Assembly: GCA_963978545.1 (NCBI GenBank)
Contig: OZ021730.1
Location: 62,001-126,000 of the forward strand
Direction: 5' to 3'
From: Linyphia triangularis
Taxonomy: Eukaryota; Arthropoda; Arachnida; Araneae; Linyphiidae
DNA length: 64,000 nt
Position 1 is the stretch's first letter; every line of letters starts with the position of its first letter. The notes under the pieces were generated by a model. It was not told the DNA's origin and searched no databases. It saw only the letters and a program-made list of their open reading frames with translations. Positions 31,552-42,538 of the stretch are shown here, piece by piece. The translations under genes and the position numbers were made by a program.

Positions 31552-33996
31552 AATGTAAAGTATTAGAGATAAATGAATTTGATAAAACACGAAATAATCT
31601 CGTAGGAAAACTTTTGACGGCTGAAAAGTGTATTAAGTAGAGTGTGGTGATATTAAATAGCGGTGACGTGTAAAGAAATATGTTACAATTGATTTACTTA
31701 TACATATTTCTATTGTGATTCATATAATAAATGTTCTTACTACTATTTTAACTGCTATTGTTAACCACCTAAAGCAATAAAAAAATTAAATAAGTTTCAC
31801 AGGAAAGGAGTTCCTTTTTTTATATCATTTTTATATTTCACAACTGATATTTTTCAAACAATTATACAATGAAAAGAAATAATGTATATTTTTGTCACCT
31901 GTTGACAGTTTTTAATTTCTAAAAATGGGCAAGTATACTCTTAATGAACGATTTAATAAGTTCCATAACGAGTTCGTGTAATTTTTTGTCAGTCAAATAA
32001 AAACATGCATCTCTTGTTAAAAATAGATGGCATAAAATCTAAAGGCTTATTAGAGGAATCGTTATAAAACTACAATAGAAAAATTTCCTTTGTCTTTTGT
32101 CTCAATCAATCTTTTCTCATCCCCTTTAAACTGTGTATCTTTACTGAAAATTCTCAATGTTCCAATGCTGATTCCATTTTGAAGAATGCTGCCATATTCC
32201 AACTATATTCCCCCTTTCAGTCGCAAAATTGTGTGTAGTTGTATAACGTATTTCATTTCTAAGGCAGGAGAAACCAACACAAAAAATACCGATCTTATCT
32301 CCCTGCCCTCCAGAGGTTGTAAGGACGGTCTGGCCGGGATCGAAAGAAAAAAGCATCTAACCATTTGTGTAACCATTCATCAGCGCTTTGAAGTTGCCTT
32401 CTTGTGCGGGATTTGTACCAATACTTCAGATTGACAATGTGAGTTGGCGACAACGTCTGTAACAAAAAAGCATGTTACGACGCTCAAGGGGAAGGGGGTG
32501 GAGGGTCGTTAATTGCGATAGAGAGGAAAATTCCTAGAATTACTTTTGTCATTTCTCCCCGGTTGCCCTCTGCTTACAGGCAATCGCCAATGGCATTCCT
32601 TCTAGACTACAAATCGTTGGAAACTCCTTTCCTTCCACGGATCCACGTCGTTCTTGTATCTGAACTGAGCAAATTTATTTTAGTTCTCTTCTGTAAGCTA
32701 AAATCATGATATCGGGTTTTTTCCCCCCAACCTTCTTTCTCTACAAGAGAAATGTTGAAAAAACTTGAATAGCAAAGAGAGAGTAGCCCAATTGAAATAC
32801 TAGGTATGAGCATTTAATTTGTTTTTATCAAAATTAGTTTAGGTTAAGGTTGTAAATGAGAAATTTTAAAATAAAACTATGGCTTTTTTCAATTTTGAAT
32901 TTTATTTACACATAGTTGATTCTGAAATTAAATGGCTCACTTTATAATTAGTGTAAATCAATTTTTTACTATTTCGTCATTTATTTTTTTAAAAACGGAC
33001 TTATTTTTAATGCAATTTTTTAGCTTTTTCATGGAATAAAATATGTTTTATTTGGAACTAGCTAAATTTTTCATAAACCAATGAAGTTTGAAAAATAGTA
33101 TTTAACAAAATATTTATTATTGTATATCTATTTGTAATTGCTAATTGATCTAATAATGAAGTATTTTGTGCTTAGACATTTGCTTAAATGCCCAATTAAT
33201 TAACTGAATAAAAATAATACAGCAGCATTTTATCTTTTGTAATATTCATATTTTATTTTGAATGTTGTTTACTGAATAAAAGTTTTAAAACACTTTTTAG
33301 TGGAGAGGCAATGAGGATTATTTAATAATTAAAATTTATTATATATAAATTTAATATCCAAAACCAAACCATCGATTTTTAATAAAAGAAATGACTTTTC
33401 TATGGATTTTGTAATTTTACCCAATAAATCAAGAATAATTTAATATATTAAGAAATAAACAAAGTGGGAATTATTCTTATTTACTTGATTGAAAAATAAA
33501 AAAATGTTGGATATACACTAGTAATTGTGGAAATCATGTCTAAGAATTTAATAACTTAATTGAAAATTTTGATTTAATTTTTAAATGCATGTTTAAATTT
33601 TAATTGCGTCCCATTTTTGACGACTAATAATTATTTATCTTACTTTATGGGACATGAACATATTTAAATATTCAAAATATTTCTTACTTATTTAATCTCA
33701 TGGTACTTAAATTTTCAGTACATACTTTTAATAATTTTAATATCTAAAAATTAGTTTGCATATTTGTATTTAATTTTTAAAATTTAATCTTTAAAAATTA
33801 TTGGATTCCGAATTCTAAAATTTTTAAAATTTATTCATATACAATAATACCATATACAGCTTCCGGGACATTCTGCATAATTCGGCCTACCATGTTCTCG
33901 TCCAAATGGAAACTGTAGGTAATGACCCTGAAGGTGTCCCTAGTCGTGAATGAAAGAGGCATTGGTAAACAAGATTTTTTTATATTGTACTTTTTT
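31552..33996. other. Non-coding stretch
   Basis: Mostly AT-rich. The part 32140-32810 has a more balanced composition (for example CCTGCCCTCCAGAGGTTG, GGCAATCGCCAATGGCATTC), but its short frames carry no motif I recognise and I see no convincing splice pattern. Confidence 0.35.
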
Positions 33997-34009
33997 TTTT
34001 ATTATAAAG

Positions 34010-34184
34010 TTGGTTGGTTGGTTGTTTTCAGATTATCTGGCGCCGTCAGCAACACGAGGGCTATAATGCGCCGAAACATTAGTCATTAGACAAGCCAACA
34101 TACATTTACAAACACCCATGCCTAACACGGGACTCGAACCCGCAACCTTGTGGTCTAGAAGCTAGCAGGCTAACCACTATACAG
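34010..34184 (-). mobile_element. tRNA-derived SINE, copy 4 (slightly 5'-truncated)
   Basis: Minus-strand copy with canonical B box GGTTCGAGTCC and a CAACCAACCAACC tail. The exact 13-bp TSD TTTTATTATAAAG flanks it (33997-34009 and 34185-34197). The first roughly 12 nt of the head (GCCGACCAAACG) are missing, so it starts just before the A box. Confidence 0.9.
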
Positions 34185-34732
34185 TTTTATTATAAAGAGA
34201 AATAGCAAATTTAAGCATCTCTCTTTAATAGGAACCATGATTGTATTGTTTTGAAAGGCATTTTCTGAAATTAAATTATAAATATTTAGTTTAGCAAGTA
34301 CAGGTGAGAGCCAACCCCTCCCCTCAAGAACAGGAATAAGTCGAAAGGAAGGGGGGGGGGGGGGGTCAAAGCATTTTAGGGTAATGCACACACTTTACAT
34401 TCCGTACTGCAACCAACTTAATGAAACATTCAAAAGGGAAATTTTATTTCCAAGTTTTTTAGTCTCCTCTCAAAATTTCATAAAGGCCGAAAAAAATGAG
34501 TTACAAGTCGTTGAGATTATGGGAAACTGTATCGATAATTCATTCAAATTCAGCTTACTACAAATTATATTTTTGCAGCTTCTGAACAAACAAAAAACAC
34601 AAAAATGTATTTTCCTGGTGTTTTTTTTTTTTTTTTTTCTTTTTTTTTTTTCTTCTTTTCTATAAACAGCCTTCTTATAAATGATGCTTATTTCCAAACG
34701 CCAATTGTGATGGGGTTGATTTTTTCCCCCTA

Positions 34733-35115
34733 CTAGCTGAATACCCGTTACCCGTGCTTCGCTACAAAATTTTACCAGGTGCAATATTTTAGCTAGTGTT
34801 GCGGAAATCCGTCATTGGTGTATAGGGTCCAGTTTTTGGCGCTTCACTCGCAGGAAGGATAATCGCTACGCAAAATCGAGCTCGCTTCACTTGCTGAAAA
34901 GTTCATTGACACATAAGCACGGACTTAATTCCCTCGTTGAAAGGTTCATATTGCTATGCAAGCATGGGCTCGCTTCGCTCACTGAAAGGTTCATTGCTGC
35001 GTAAGCATAAGGTCCCTTCACACATTGAAAACTAATTGCTACGTAAAGCCTTAATATTAGAAACTCCTCGCTTGTCGAAAACAATAAAAAAAATTCATAA
35101 CTATAATACAACACC
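34733..35115. repeat. Repeat head CTAGCTGAATACCCG plus degenerate 44-bp units
   Basis: ACTAGCTGAATACCCGTTAC is followed by CCCGTGCTTCGCT, a phrase of a widespread eukaryotic interspersed repeat. Units around GCTCGCTTCGCTCACTGAAA and GGTTCATTGCTRCGTAAGCA recur near 34880, 34925, 34968 and 35011. It is the first part of a compound that runs to 36947. The class of element is not clear to me. Confidence 0.55.
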
Positions 35116-35154
35116 CCTTTAAAGAGTATTTTAACACGTGTTTGTGAAAAGCAA

Positions 35155-35850
35155 AATTAGAAAGCCAAAACTACTTATGTTGAAACTTTCAGATGTTTAG
35201 GTCTATTAAAAGTCACTTTTTGTGAAAATATTAATTAAAAATTAAATTAAAACTTCAACATTCTTTTTGCCAAAAGTTCAATTAGTAGGCCAAAACTACT
35301 TAAATGGAAAATTTCCGAATTGTAGTCGAATTCGAAATCATTTTATAAAATATTTGTTAATTAATTAAAAAAAATATATATAATTTAAAAATTCTATTTT
35401 TCACAAGTCTAATTAGAACGCCAAACTTATGTTGAAAATTTCAGAGCTAAAGCACTATTAGAAATCACTTTGCAAAATATTTATTAGTTAATTAAAAAAG
35501 AACTAAATAAAAATTTAAAATTTTCTTTTTTTCAAAAGTAAAATTAGAAGGCCAAAACTACTTATGTTAAAAATTCCAGAGCTGTATCTCTATTAGAAGT
35601 CACTTTGTAAAAATAATTAATTAAAAAAAATTACTTACAAAATAACTAATTATAATTTTAACATTCTATTTATCATAAGTACAATTAGAAGGCCAAAACT
35701 ACTTATGTTAAAAATTCCAGAGCTGTATCTCTATTTGAAGTCACTTTGTAAAAAAATTACTTAAAAAATAACTAATTATAATTTTAACATTCTATTTATG
35801 ATAAGTACAATTAGAAGGCCAAAACTACTTATGTTGAAAATTTCAGAGCT
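35155..35850 (+). repeat. Tandem array, about 130-bp units, six copies
   Basis: AGAAGGCCAAAACTACTTAT, then GTTGAAAATTTCAGAGCT, then AGTCACTTTGTAAAA recur, starting near 35159, 35285, 35417, 35547, 35688 and 35813. The last three units are the most alike. Confidence 0.85.
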
Positions 35851-35853
35851 CTA

Positions 35854-35856
<3 letters not shown>

Positions 35857-35887
<31 letters not shown>
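35857..35887. repeat. (CA)n microsatellite
   Basis: Uninterrupted CA dinucleotides, about 15 repeats, closing the 130-bp array. Confidence 0.95.
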
Positions 35888-35889
<2 letters not shown>

Positions 35890-35903
35890 AGCTTGTTTTA
35901 TTA

Positions 35904-36841
35904 TCTCTATATATATAAGGCAAAGCCCTCACTCACTCATTCACTGACTCACTCACTCATCACTAATTCTCCCACTTCCCACACAGTCACAACTCTGAAA
36001 ATCGGCACAAATATCAACAATGGTTAAAATAGAAAAAGTAAGCTATTCTGATCTCGATTAACCCACTTTAAGGGGTCGAAAAGGGGTTAAACGTTCCAAA
36101 GGAGGGACATTCGAATATCCTACTTCCCAATTGGTCACAACTCTAAAAATTGGTACAAATATTAACAATAGTAAACATAAAAAAAGTTGGCTATTCCGAT
36201 CTTGATTAACCCACTTTAAGGGCTCGAAACGGAGTTAAACGTTCCAAACGAGGAATATTCGAATGTCCTACTTCTCATTTCGTCACAACTCTAAAAATTG
36301 GTGCGAATATCAATAAAGACAAACGAAGAAAAAGTAAGCTATTCCGATCTCGATCAACCCACTTTAAGGGGTGGAAAAGGGGTTAAACGTTCCAAACGAG
36401 GAACATTCGAATGTCCCACTTCCGACATGGCCACAATTTTGAAAATTGGCTTAAATACCAACAATGTTAAACATAGAAAAAGCATGCTAATCCGATCTCG
36501 ATTAACCCACTTTAAGGGGTCGAAAAGGGGTTAAACGTTCCAAACGAGGGATATTCGAATGTATCACTTCCCACATGTCCACAACTCTGAAAATTGGTGC
36601 AAATGTCGACATAGGCAAACATAGACAAATTAAGCTATTCCGATCTCGATTAACCCAATTTAAGGGGTCGAAAAGGGGTTAAACGTTCCAAACGAGGAAT
36701 AATCGAATGTCCTAATTCTCATTTTGTCACAAATCTAAAAATTGGTGCGAATATCAATAAAGACAAACGAAGAAAAAGTAAGCTATTCCGATCTCGATTA
36801 ACCCACTTTAAGGGGTAGAAAAGGGGTTAAACATTCCAATC
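35904..36841 (+). repeat. Leader plus 148-bp tandem array, six copies
   Basis: The leader TATATATAAGGCAAAGCC, then CACTCACTCATTCACTGACT, precedes units containing CCGATCTCGATTAACCCAC, GGGTCGAAAAGGGGTTAAAC and GTTCCAAACGAGGAA. The GGGTCGAAAAGG word recurs near 36074, 36219, 36368, 36518, 36666 and 36814 (145-150 bp). The leader is repeated at 36842-36947, so two element copies lie head-to-tail. Confidence 0.85.
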
Positions 36842-36947
36842 TCAATATATATAAGGCAAAGCCTTCACTCACTCACTCACTCATTCACTGACTCACTCAC
36901 TCACTCATCACTGATTCTCCCACTTCCCACACAGTCACAACTCTGAA
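36842..36947 (+). repeat. Second copy of the leader repeat
   Basis: CTCAATATATATAAGGCAAA through CCCACTTCCCACACAGTCAC and AACTCTGAA matches 35904-35998 with only a longer CACT run. It is followed by unrelated sequence. Confidence 0.85.
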
Positions 36948-37244
36948 CTATAACTATAACCGTAAGCGCCATTTGTTGAAATTCACAGAATCTCGAGCTT
37001 ATACCTCTGCATAACTATACCTGAAATCTCATCTCGATCTGTTAAACGGAACTGAAGCTACACTGTTAAAAAATTCAGTTCAACGTTGAACCAAATTTTG
37101 GTGCAATTTCATGGCTGGCAGGCAGTTGCACCAAAAAGTGGTGCAACTTCCATCAACGAAAAATACTGATGAGGAGGTTGCACGAAAATATGGTGCAACC
37201 TCGGATCACCGCAACCGTAACCGATTGAAATCGACAACAACCGC

Positions 37245-37445
37245 ATCAAGACCGAAAGCCAATGTCTAGCACAGAGTATTTAAATCATTAATCGAATATC
37301 AAGGTAAGTAAAATGCTTTATTTTACATATATGGTAAATGTTTTTTGCTTACTGTAAATTATTTATCGATGCAGAAACTGATTTGCCCTGTGTTCAGTTA
37401 GGCTTAAGTGATGTTGACAAATTCGCCGCAATGCATTACCAGTGA
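37245..37445 (+). pseudogene. Gene relic with a 71-bp intron, family unknown
   Basis: Exon-like sequence ends ATCAAG|GTAAGT at 37303, and an acceptor ATCGATGCAG ends at 37374, giving a 71-bp intron. Across the junction the frame reads VFKSLIEYQE then TDLPCVQLGLSDVDKFAAMH and stops at TGA 37443. Just upstream, a different frame offers ATG 37263 (MSSTEYLNH, then stop), so a one- or two-base indel may have broken the original start. It lies immediately inside the left end of the 37061-42536 element and could be its own gene start. Confidence 0.35.
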
Positions 37446-37770
37446 AATTACCTTAAAATTTCTGATTTCGCGATGTTTTATCGCACTCTTGCTACAAAAG
37501 TGACACAACCCAAAATTCTTTTTTTTTTTAAGTTAAAGTGTATACATAATCATAGATTATATGGGCTGGAAGGACGCTTAAGTCTGTTTCAGCTTGAATT
37601 TAATATGAAAACAATCTTGTGCCATTCAACTAGCTTCAAGTACATGCAGTCTCGGATTTTTTACTCAAAATGATAAATTTTGACTTATATTGCACCCTTT
37701 CTACAAAAATGACATATGTATGAATAAAAAATTATTTTATTCAATAATTATTAGCATTATCCTAAAGTTT

Positions 37771-37995
37771 ATAAGCTTTAACTGTTGTATGCAGTTTCAG
37801 ACCCGAGTAATTTTTCATGAAATGTTTCCACCCTTGAAAGTGAACAATGGTCCCTCCTCATTTCAAATATATAATAGTTCTTAAATAATATTTATTAATT
37901 TTCCGTCAACTTTTAATCACGCTTATGGAAGAATGGTTTGAGAGGCCGCTCATATGAATTATGTAACAGTTTATGCCACTGCAGTTGAAAGTTTA
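37771..37995. mobile_element. piggyBac-type MITE, copy 2 (diverged)
   Basis: CTTTAACTGTTGTATGCAG at the left, GAAATGTTTCCACCC inside and CTGCAGTTGAAAGTTTAAT at the right match copy 1 (31331-31547) in order. TTAT/TTAA remnants are at the ends. The TIRs are decayed. Confidence 0.6.
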
Positions 37996-38206
37996 ATCAT
38001 ACAAAATATTCAAAAGTTCAATTTAATCAATTTCTCGAACAATTCAATGCATTTTCATCTAAACATGTTTTCTGAAAAAGAATGTTTAAGGCCCCTTTCG
38101 TTCAAATTATACGTTTTCAATTAATGCTATTTTAAATGTATTTTTTTCACGCGTAGTTTATTGTCTTTTTATATATCCTTTATTTCAATTCTACCTGTAT
38201 CACTAA

Positions 38207-38834
38207 TAGACTAAGAGACGACTGCATGTTGAGGTACATCATCGAACATCATTCTGTATTTTTTATAGAATGCGAAGAATGTAAATCCCCTCGTCTGCTG
38301 TGGCAAAAATGGCCAAAACTGCTCGATTTAATGACTTGAACTAAATCCGACTGCCAAATATGTCGTAACTTGCTAGTATATTAACTCACTTTTTCTTCTG
38401 GTCAGCCAACGCACTTTGATTTTCAATGAAGAAGGAGGCAAATGATTTCTGATTTCTGGGTCAGAAAACTAGCATATTTCAAAAGTGAGCTTAATTGGCA
38501 ACATCAGTTACGTCATTAGGGACATAATATATATTGTGTACTTGATTCATTTTTAAAAGATACAAGTAAGCCGTCGCCTGATATCTGAACCGTCTGCAGC
38601 CTTTAATTGAAAATTAAAGAACTAAGGGTTATAAAATAAAAAAAGAATGCTCATTATTTGGCAATCGGATTTAGTTCAACTCATTCCATATCGATTTTTG
38701 ACCAGTTTCGGCCATTTTTGCCACGGCAGACCAGTGGACTCATAATCTAACTTTTCTCCACATTCTGTAAAAAAAAATTATAATGATGTCCGATGGAGTA
38801 CCTTAACATGCAGCCCTCCTTCGGACTATAGAGT
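38207..38834. mobile_element. Foldback-type element with about 165-bp inverted arms
   Basis: The left arm contains GACTGCATGTTGAGGTAC, CATCATTCTGTATTTTTTA, TGTGGCAAAAATGGCC and TTGAACTAAATCCGACTGCC. The right arm, reverse complemented, contains GGCTGCATGTTAAGGTAC, CATCATTATAATTTTTTTT, CGTGGCAAAAATGGCC and TTGAACTAAATCCGATTGCC in the same order. The centre is AT-rich and non-coding. Confidence 0.75.
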
Positions 38835-39039
38835 TTAATTGAGAAATAAATTGCATAAATAATAAATCGTCTCGGATAGTTATCGATTAAATAACAAAAA
38901 AAATTATTCTGTGTAGAGCGACCAGTGATATTTCAATGAAATTGCGGTAAAGTAAACACAATTTTATACATAATAAAAATAATAATAAACTCGGGACTTA
39001 ATCATGCTCTTTTGTATATTTCAGTTTCCCGATGATGAT

Positions 39040-39955
39040 GCTCAGCTCAGCTCACAAATCCATAGGAGTGCGAGGTGGTGCAGATCTCTTCTGATCATCA
39101 CGTTGCAAGGCATCCCAGACATACTAATATTCCTGTCTGGGGGTTTAGGTGGTCAACGAAGATGTCTAAAGTCAAAAGAGTGTCCCTGGAGCCAGTTTGT
39201 AGCTACTCGTGGCATGTGGAGTGTCCCATTGTCCTGCTAGAATTGCCCAAGTCCAGCCGAATGCGCCATGGACATGAATAAGTGCAGGTGATGGGAGAAG
39301 ATGCTTACATACCTGTCAGAGTCGTTTCTAGACTAATCATGTGTCACATATCGCTCCAACAGCATATGCCACATATCATCGCAGAGGCTCCACTAAGTTA
39401 AACAGTTCCCTGTAGACATGTAGGATCCTTGGATTCATAAGGTTGTCTCCAAACCCTGCTTGTCCATCTGCCCAATACAATTGTAAAGGAGACTCATCAG
39501 ACCAGACAACAGTTTCTTGTCATCAACAGTTCAATAGCGATATTGGTGGGCCCAGGCGAATCGTAAATCCTTGTGTCATGTAGTCAACAACGTCATGTGT
39601 GGGATTCCGCCTCACATCATTGATGGTTCTTTGAACTGTTTGCACATTGACACTTGTTGATGCCCCAGCATTGAAATTTGTGGCAATTTGTAGAAGTGGT
39701 GCACTTCCATCTTGCTTAAGGATTCTCCTTAGTTGTTGATGGTCCCTGTCTTTCAAGGTATTTTCCTAACCGCATCGATTTCTCTGAGATTTGATGTTTT
39801 ACCGGGTAATAGATACACATGGTACAGTTTATTTACCACGGTACAGTTTATTTACCACAGTACTGTTTATTTACCACCTCGGAGATACTATGTCCATCTT
39901 TCAAGCGCTGACTATAATGCCACGTTCAAAGTCCATTAAATTTTGATCACCTATC
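39040..39955 (-). pseudogene. Tc1-like transposase pseudogene
   Basis: Minus-strand pieces in order: LMDFERGIIVSA (near 39935) and DGHSISEVVNK (the N-terminal HTH), then DRDHQQLRRILKQDGSAP and NFNAGASTSVNVQTVQRTIN (39756-39600), WSDESPLQLYWADGQ (the catalytic Asp region, near 39510), LHLFMSMAHSAGLG then QDNGTLHMPRVATNWLQ (second catalytic Asp, near 39230) and DFRHLRWPPKPPD (near 39170). This is the Tc1/mariner DDE layout. At least four frameshifts or stops are present. A 19-bp triplication (39821-39877) interrupts the HTH part. Intact Tc1 ends were not identified. Confidence 0.8.
39821..39877. repeat. Three 19-bp tandem repeats inside the Tc1 transposase frame
   Basis: GGTACAGTTTATTTACCAC occurs twice without gap (39821-39839, 39840-39858) and a third time with two changes (39859-39877). 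Being 19 bp, each added copy shifts the reading frame. Confidence 0.95.
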
Positions 39956-40876
39956 ATTGTAGCAGCAGGAATGGATCTAAGTCAAATGAGTACACAATTG
40001 AAGACTATGCTGCACCAGAACGTGGTTCGTATATGATCTGGATAAGTAACCTGATGCTCCGTTCAAGAAGACTAGAACTTATTACAAGTTTTATTCTAAA
40101 AAAACCTTAAATAATCTAGTACATGTTTTATATTTAATTTATGTATAAACAATGTTTCTACTAGGTCTTGCTCTTTAAGAAATCCTTACTTTTAGTTTTC
40201 ATTTATAAAAACCTTTAATAATTCTTATTTTTCTCTAATAGTAATTTAAAATTCCAGCTTATTTATTACAGCTAACTAGATTTGACTCATTTTCGATATG
40301 TTTGTGGTATTAATGGTTTCAAATGTGTTGTTTATTTTTAAATAAGATAGTTTATGCTAATTATCATACAAAATCTTGTTCAGGTTTGATTTTTAATTCA
40401 TGTATGCAAGTTAAGGTTAGTTCTTATGAAAAATATTAAAGGTGTTTAATAGCTTCTTATTGTATGAAAAGTGTGGGAACCCTGATTAAAAACAATGTTT
40501 TTGTGTGCTAAATAAAGTAGACTTTCAAAAGTTTCATTTCTACCCTGCTCGTAATAAACATAAACATGAGCTATCTTTTTCGGTATGTTTGTGGTATTAT
40601 TGGTTGTCCCTCAGCTTTTTTTAATTATTCTTTATTAAGAATTCCCCTATTTCAACATGAAAAACTTGCATTTAGTACAAATAACAGTAAAATGACTTCC
40701 TCTGAAGGTGACTTTAAATAAATTTTTTTTAAATATATTCTATTTTAAGCTACATGATACCATTGCATAATGAAAGGTTGCTGTAATATGATAAAAAATA
40801 TAATCTGCAAAGTAATAAGTTGATTTAGTGCTCAGTTACAGACTTTTAATCAACTAAATGTTTTAAAAAGCCTCTT

Positions 40877-41102
40877 CAGTACTTTTCCGTTAAAGGAGGC
40901 CATTGGCAAAATCCAAGTGTGGTACGGATTCTGCGCCAAGATAATTTTTGCCAATAAATGGCAGCAGCTGCCATTTTTTAATAAGTTAACTGCCTATGGT
41001 TGCCATGATTTGGCTTGGTTTTACGTAAACAGTTCTTAACGCAGAATCCGTACTGTACTTGGATATTTTTTGCCAATAGCACCCTTTAAGGGAAAAGTAC
41101 TG
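40877..41102. mobile_element. Palindromic MITE, copy 2 (copy 1 at 15541-15687)
   Basis: Long inverted arms run CAGTACTTTTCCGTTAAAGG, ATTGGCAAAAT and GGTACGGATTCTGCG on the left and mirror as CAGTACTTTTCCCTTAAAGG, ATTGGCAAAAA and AGTACGGATTCTGCG on the right. The core (AATGGCAGCAGCTGCCATTT, ACTGCCTATGGTTGCCATGA) matches copy 1. It is non-coding; the TSD is unclear. Confidence 0.75.
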
Positions 41103-42141
41103 TCTCTTCTGTATTAAAAATGTATGTTTATAATATATATTACTTTTTTACAAATATATTTAAACAGAATTTGTTTGATAGTATAATTTAGATACACATG
41201 TCCAACAGGGCAAAATATAATGGTATTCTGAAGCTGTGGTTTCCTTAACACAAGTTGTGGTGTAGAAAGTGGGATGCTAATTTTACCAACCGTATTGTTA
41301 TTCATAAAATGTTTTGTAATTACATCTGTTCAGTTTGCTTTTTTTGTAATGAGCAATTAATAAAATATTTTGATTTTGTATTTTCATTTATAATGTGAAG
41401 CTGCTATTTAAATTTGAATATATATATATGAAATTGAGGGTGTCATGACTCATTTTTATTGCATTTGAGATCTGATTAAATAAGTAAACAATGTTTTCCT
41501 GTTCAAGTATTCTGTGTGAAATATACAGGGCTATAAAAATAGTTTGCTAAAATATGAGAATTGTTGATCTGATCATAATTTTAATTATTTAAAAGGGTTA
41601 TTGTTGGTAACAATAAATAAAGGTATTCAGTTTTTAAATAAATAGTAATGCTTATTAGAAATAGAATTTTTTTTTAATTATATTTTCTACTTAATATGTG
41701 GATATTTTATTTGTTGAAAAAAAAAATTACTTTAATATTGGTTGTTTCCAAATGGATATATTTTTAATTAATGCATGATTATACTACTTCATTGCCCTAG
41801 CTGAAGAACCCGTGCAGTTATATCCTCATTGAATGTTGAAATGATAACTATTTTTTATTTATAATACATTAAAATAATTTATATACAAAATATTATTTAT
41901 AAAACTATATAATATATGAAAAAGTAATAATTTAAAACAAAAAAAATTATTTAATACAAACAATATTTAATTTAAAAATATATATTCTATCCACAGCTAT
42001 AACAAGCAGGGGGGGGGGGAGGGGGTAAAACGCATTATTCAACATTTAATGCACCTTTAAGTTGAGGACAGAAATCATAAATATTGATTCATCCTTAACT
42101 TCAAAATGCGGTACAAAAAATATAAAAGGGGGTTTAAACTA

Positions 42142-42441
42142 TCACCATAAAATGGTATAACAAAAACGCAAATATTGGTTCAACGTTTCACCATAAAATG
42201 GAGTAGCGAAAACACTAATTTTGGTGCAATCATGCACCATAAAATGGGGTAGCGAAAACGGGAATCTTGGTGCAACCATGCACCATAAAATGGAGTAGCG
42301 AAAACACTAATTTTGGTGCAACCATGCACCATAAAATGGGGTAGCGAAAACGGGAATCTTGGTGCAACCATGCACCATAAAGTGGTGTAGCGAAAACGCG
42401 AATTTTGGTGCAACCTATCACCATAATATGGTGTCCGAGGT
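42142..42441. repeat. 46-bp minisatellite with alternating (92-bp) higher-order pattern
   Basis: Units starting ACCATAAAATGGRGTAGCGA lie at 42191, 42237, 42283, 42329 and 42375, exactly 46 bp apart, with a degenerate unit before and after. Types ending CACTAATTTTGGTGCAA and CGGGAATCTTGGTGCAA alternate for the first four. The apparent ORF on the minus strand here is a by-product of the repeat. Confidence 0.95.
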
Positions 42442-42538
42442 AGCACCATTATTTCGTGAAACTAAGCACCAAATGTTGGTGGCAGCTAAATGGGCACCAA
42501 ATTTTGGTGCAGGGTGGAACCAAATTTTTAACAGTGTA

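Larger units (their letters stand above)
37061..42536. mobile_element. TIR-bounded 5.5-kb element with subterminal repeats (CACTG ends), or two related MITEs
   Basis: Both ends read CACTGTTAAAAA (right end reverse complemented), with TA on each side (37059-37060 and 42537-42538). Inward of both ends the words TTTGGTGCAA / TTGCACCAAA recur; on the right they form a 46-bp minisatellite. CACTG ends plus subterminal repeats recall CACTA/EnSpm-like elements, but the TA flank would suit Tc1/mariner. No transposase for such a family is recognised; the interior holds other nested elements. Two solitary MITEs in opposite orientation are an alternative. Confidence 0.5.

Noticed and set aside
32141..32813. 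Short frames on both strands in a GC-richer patch
   Set aside because: No motif, no consistent splice sites, and overlapping frames in opposite directions.
34384..34665. 93-codon plus-strand ORF ending in a Phe run
   Set aside because: The C-terminus is a T-homopolymer and the rest has no protein-like character.
35904..36841. CRISPR-like array
   Set aside because: Repeats are full 148-bp tandem units without unique spacers, in a eukaryotic context.
42180..42449. Open frame of 89 codons on the minus strand with repeated WCMVAP / FATPFYGAW text
   Set aside because: It is the translation of the 46-bp minisatellite; 46 is not a multiple of 3, so the frame cycles and has no conserved protein character.
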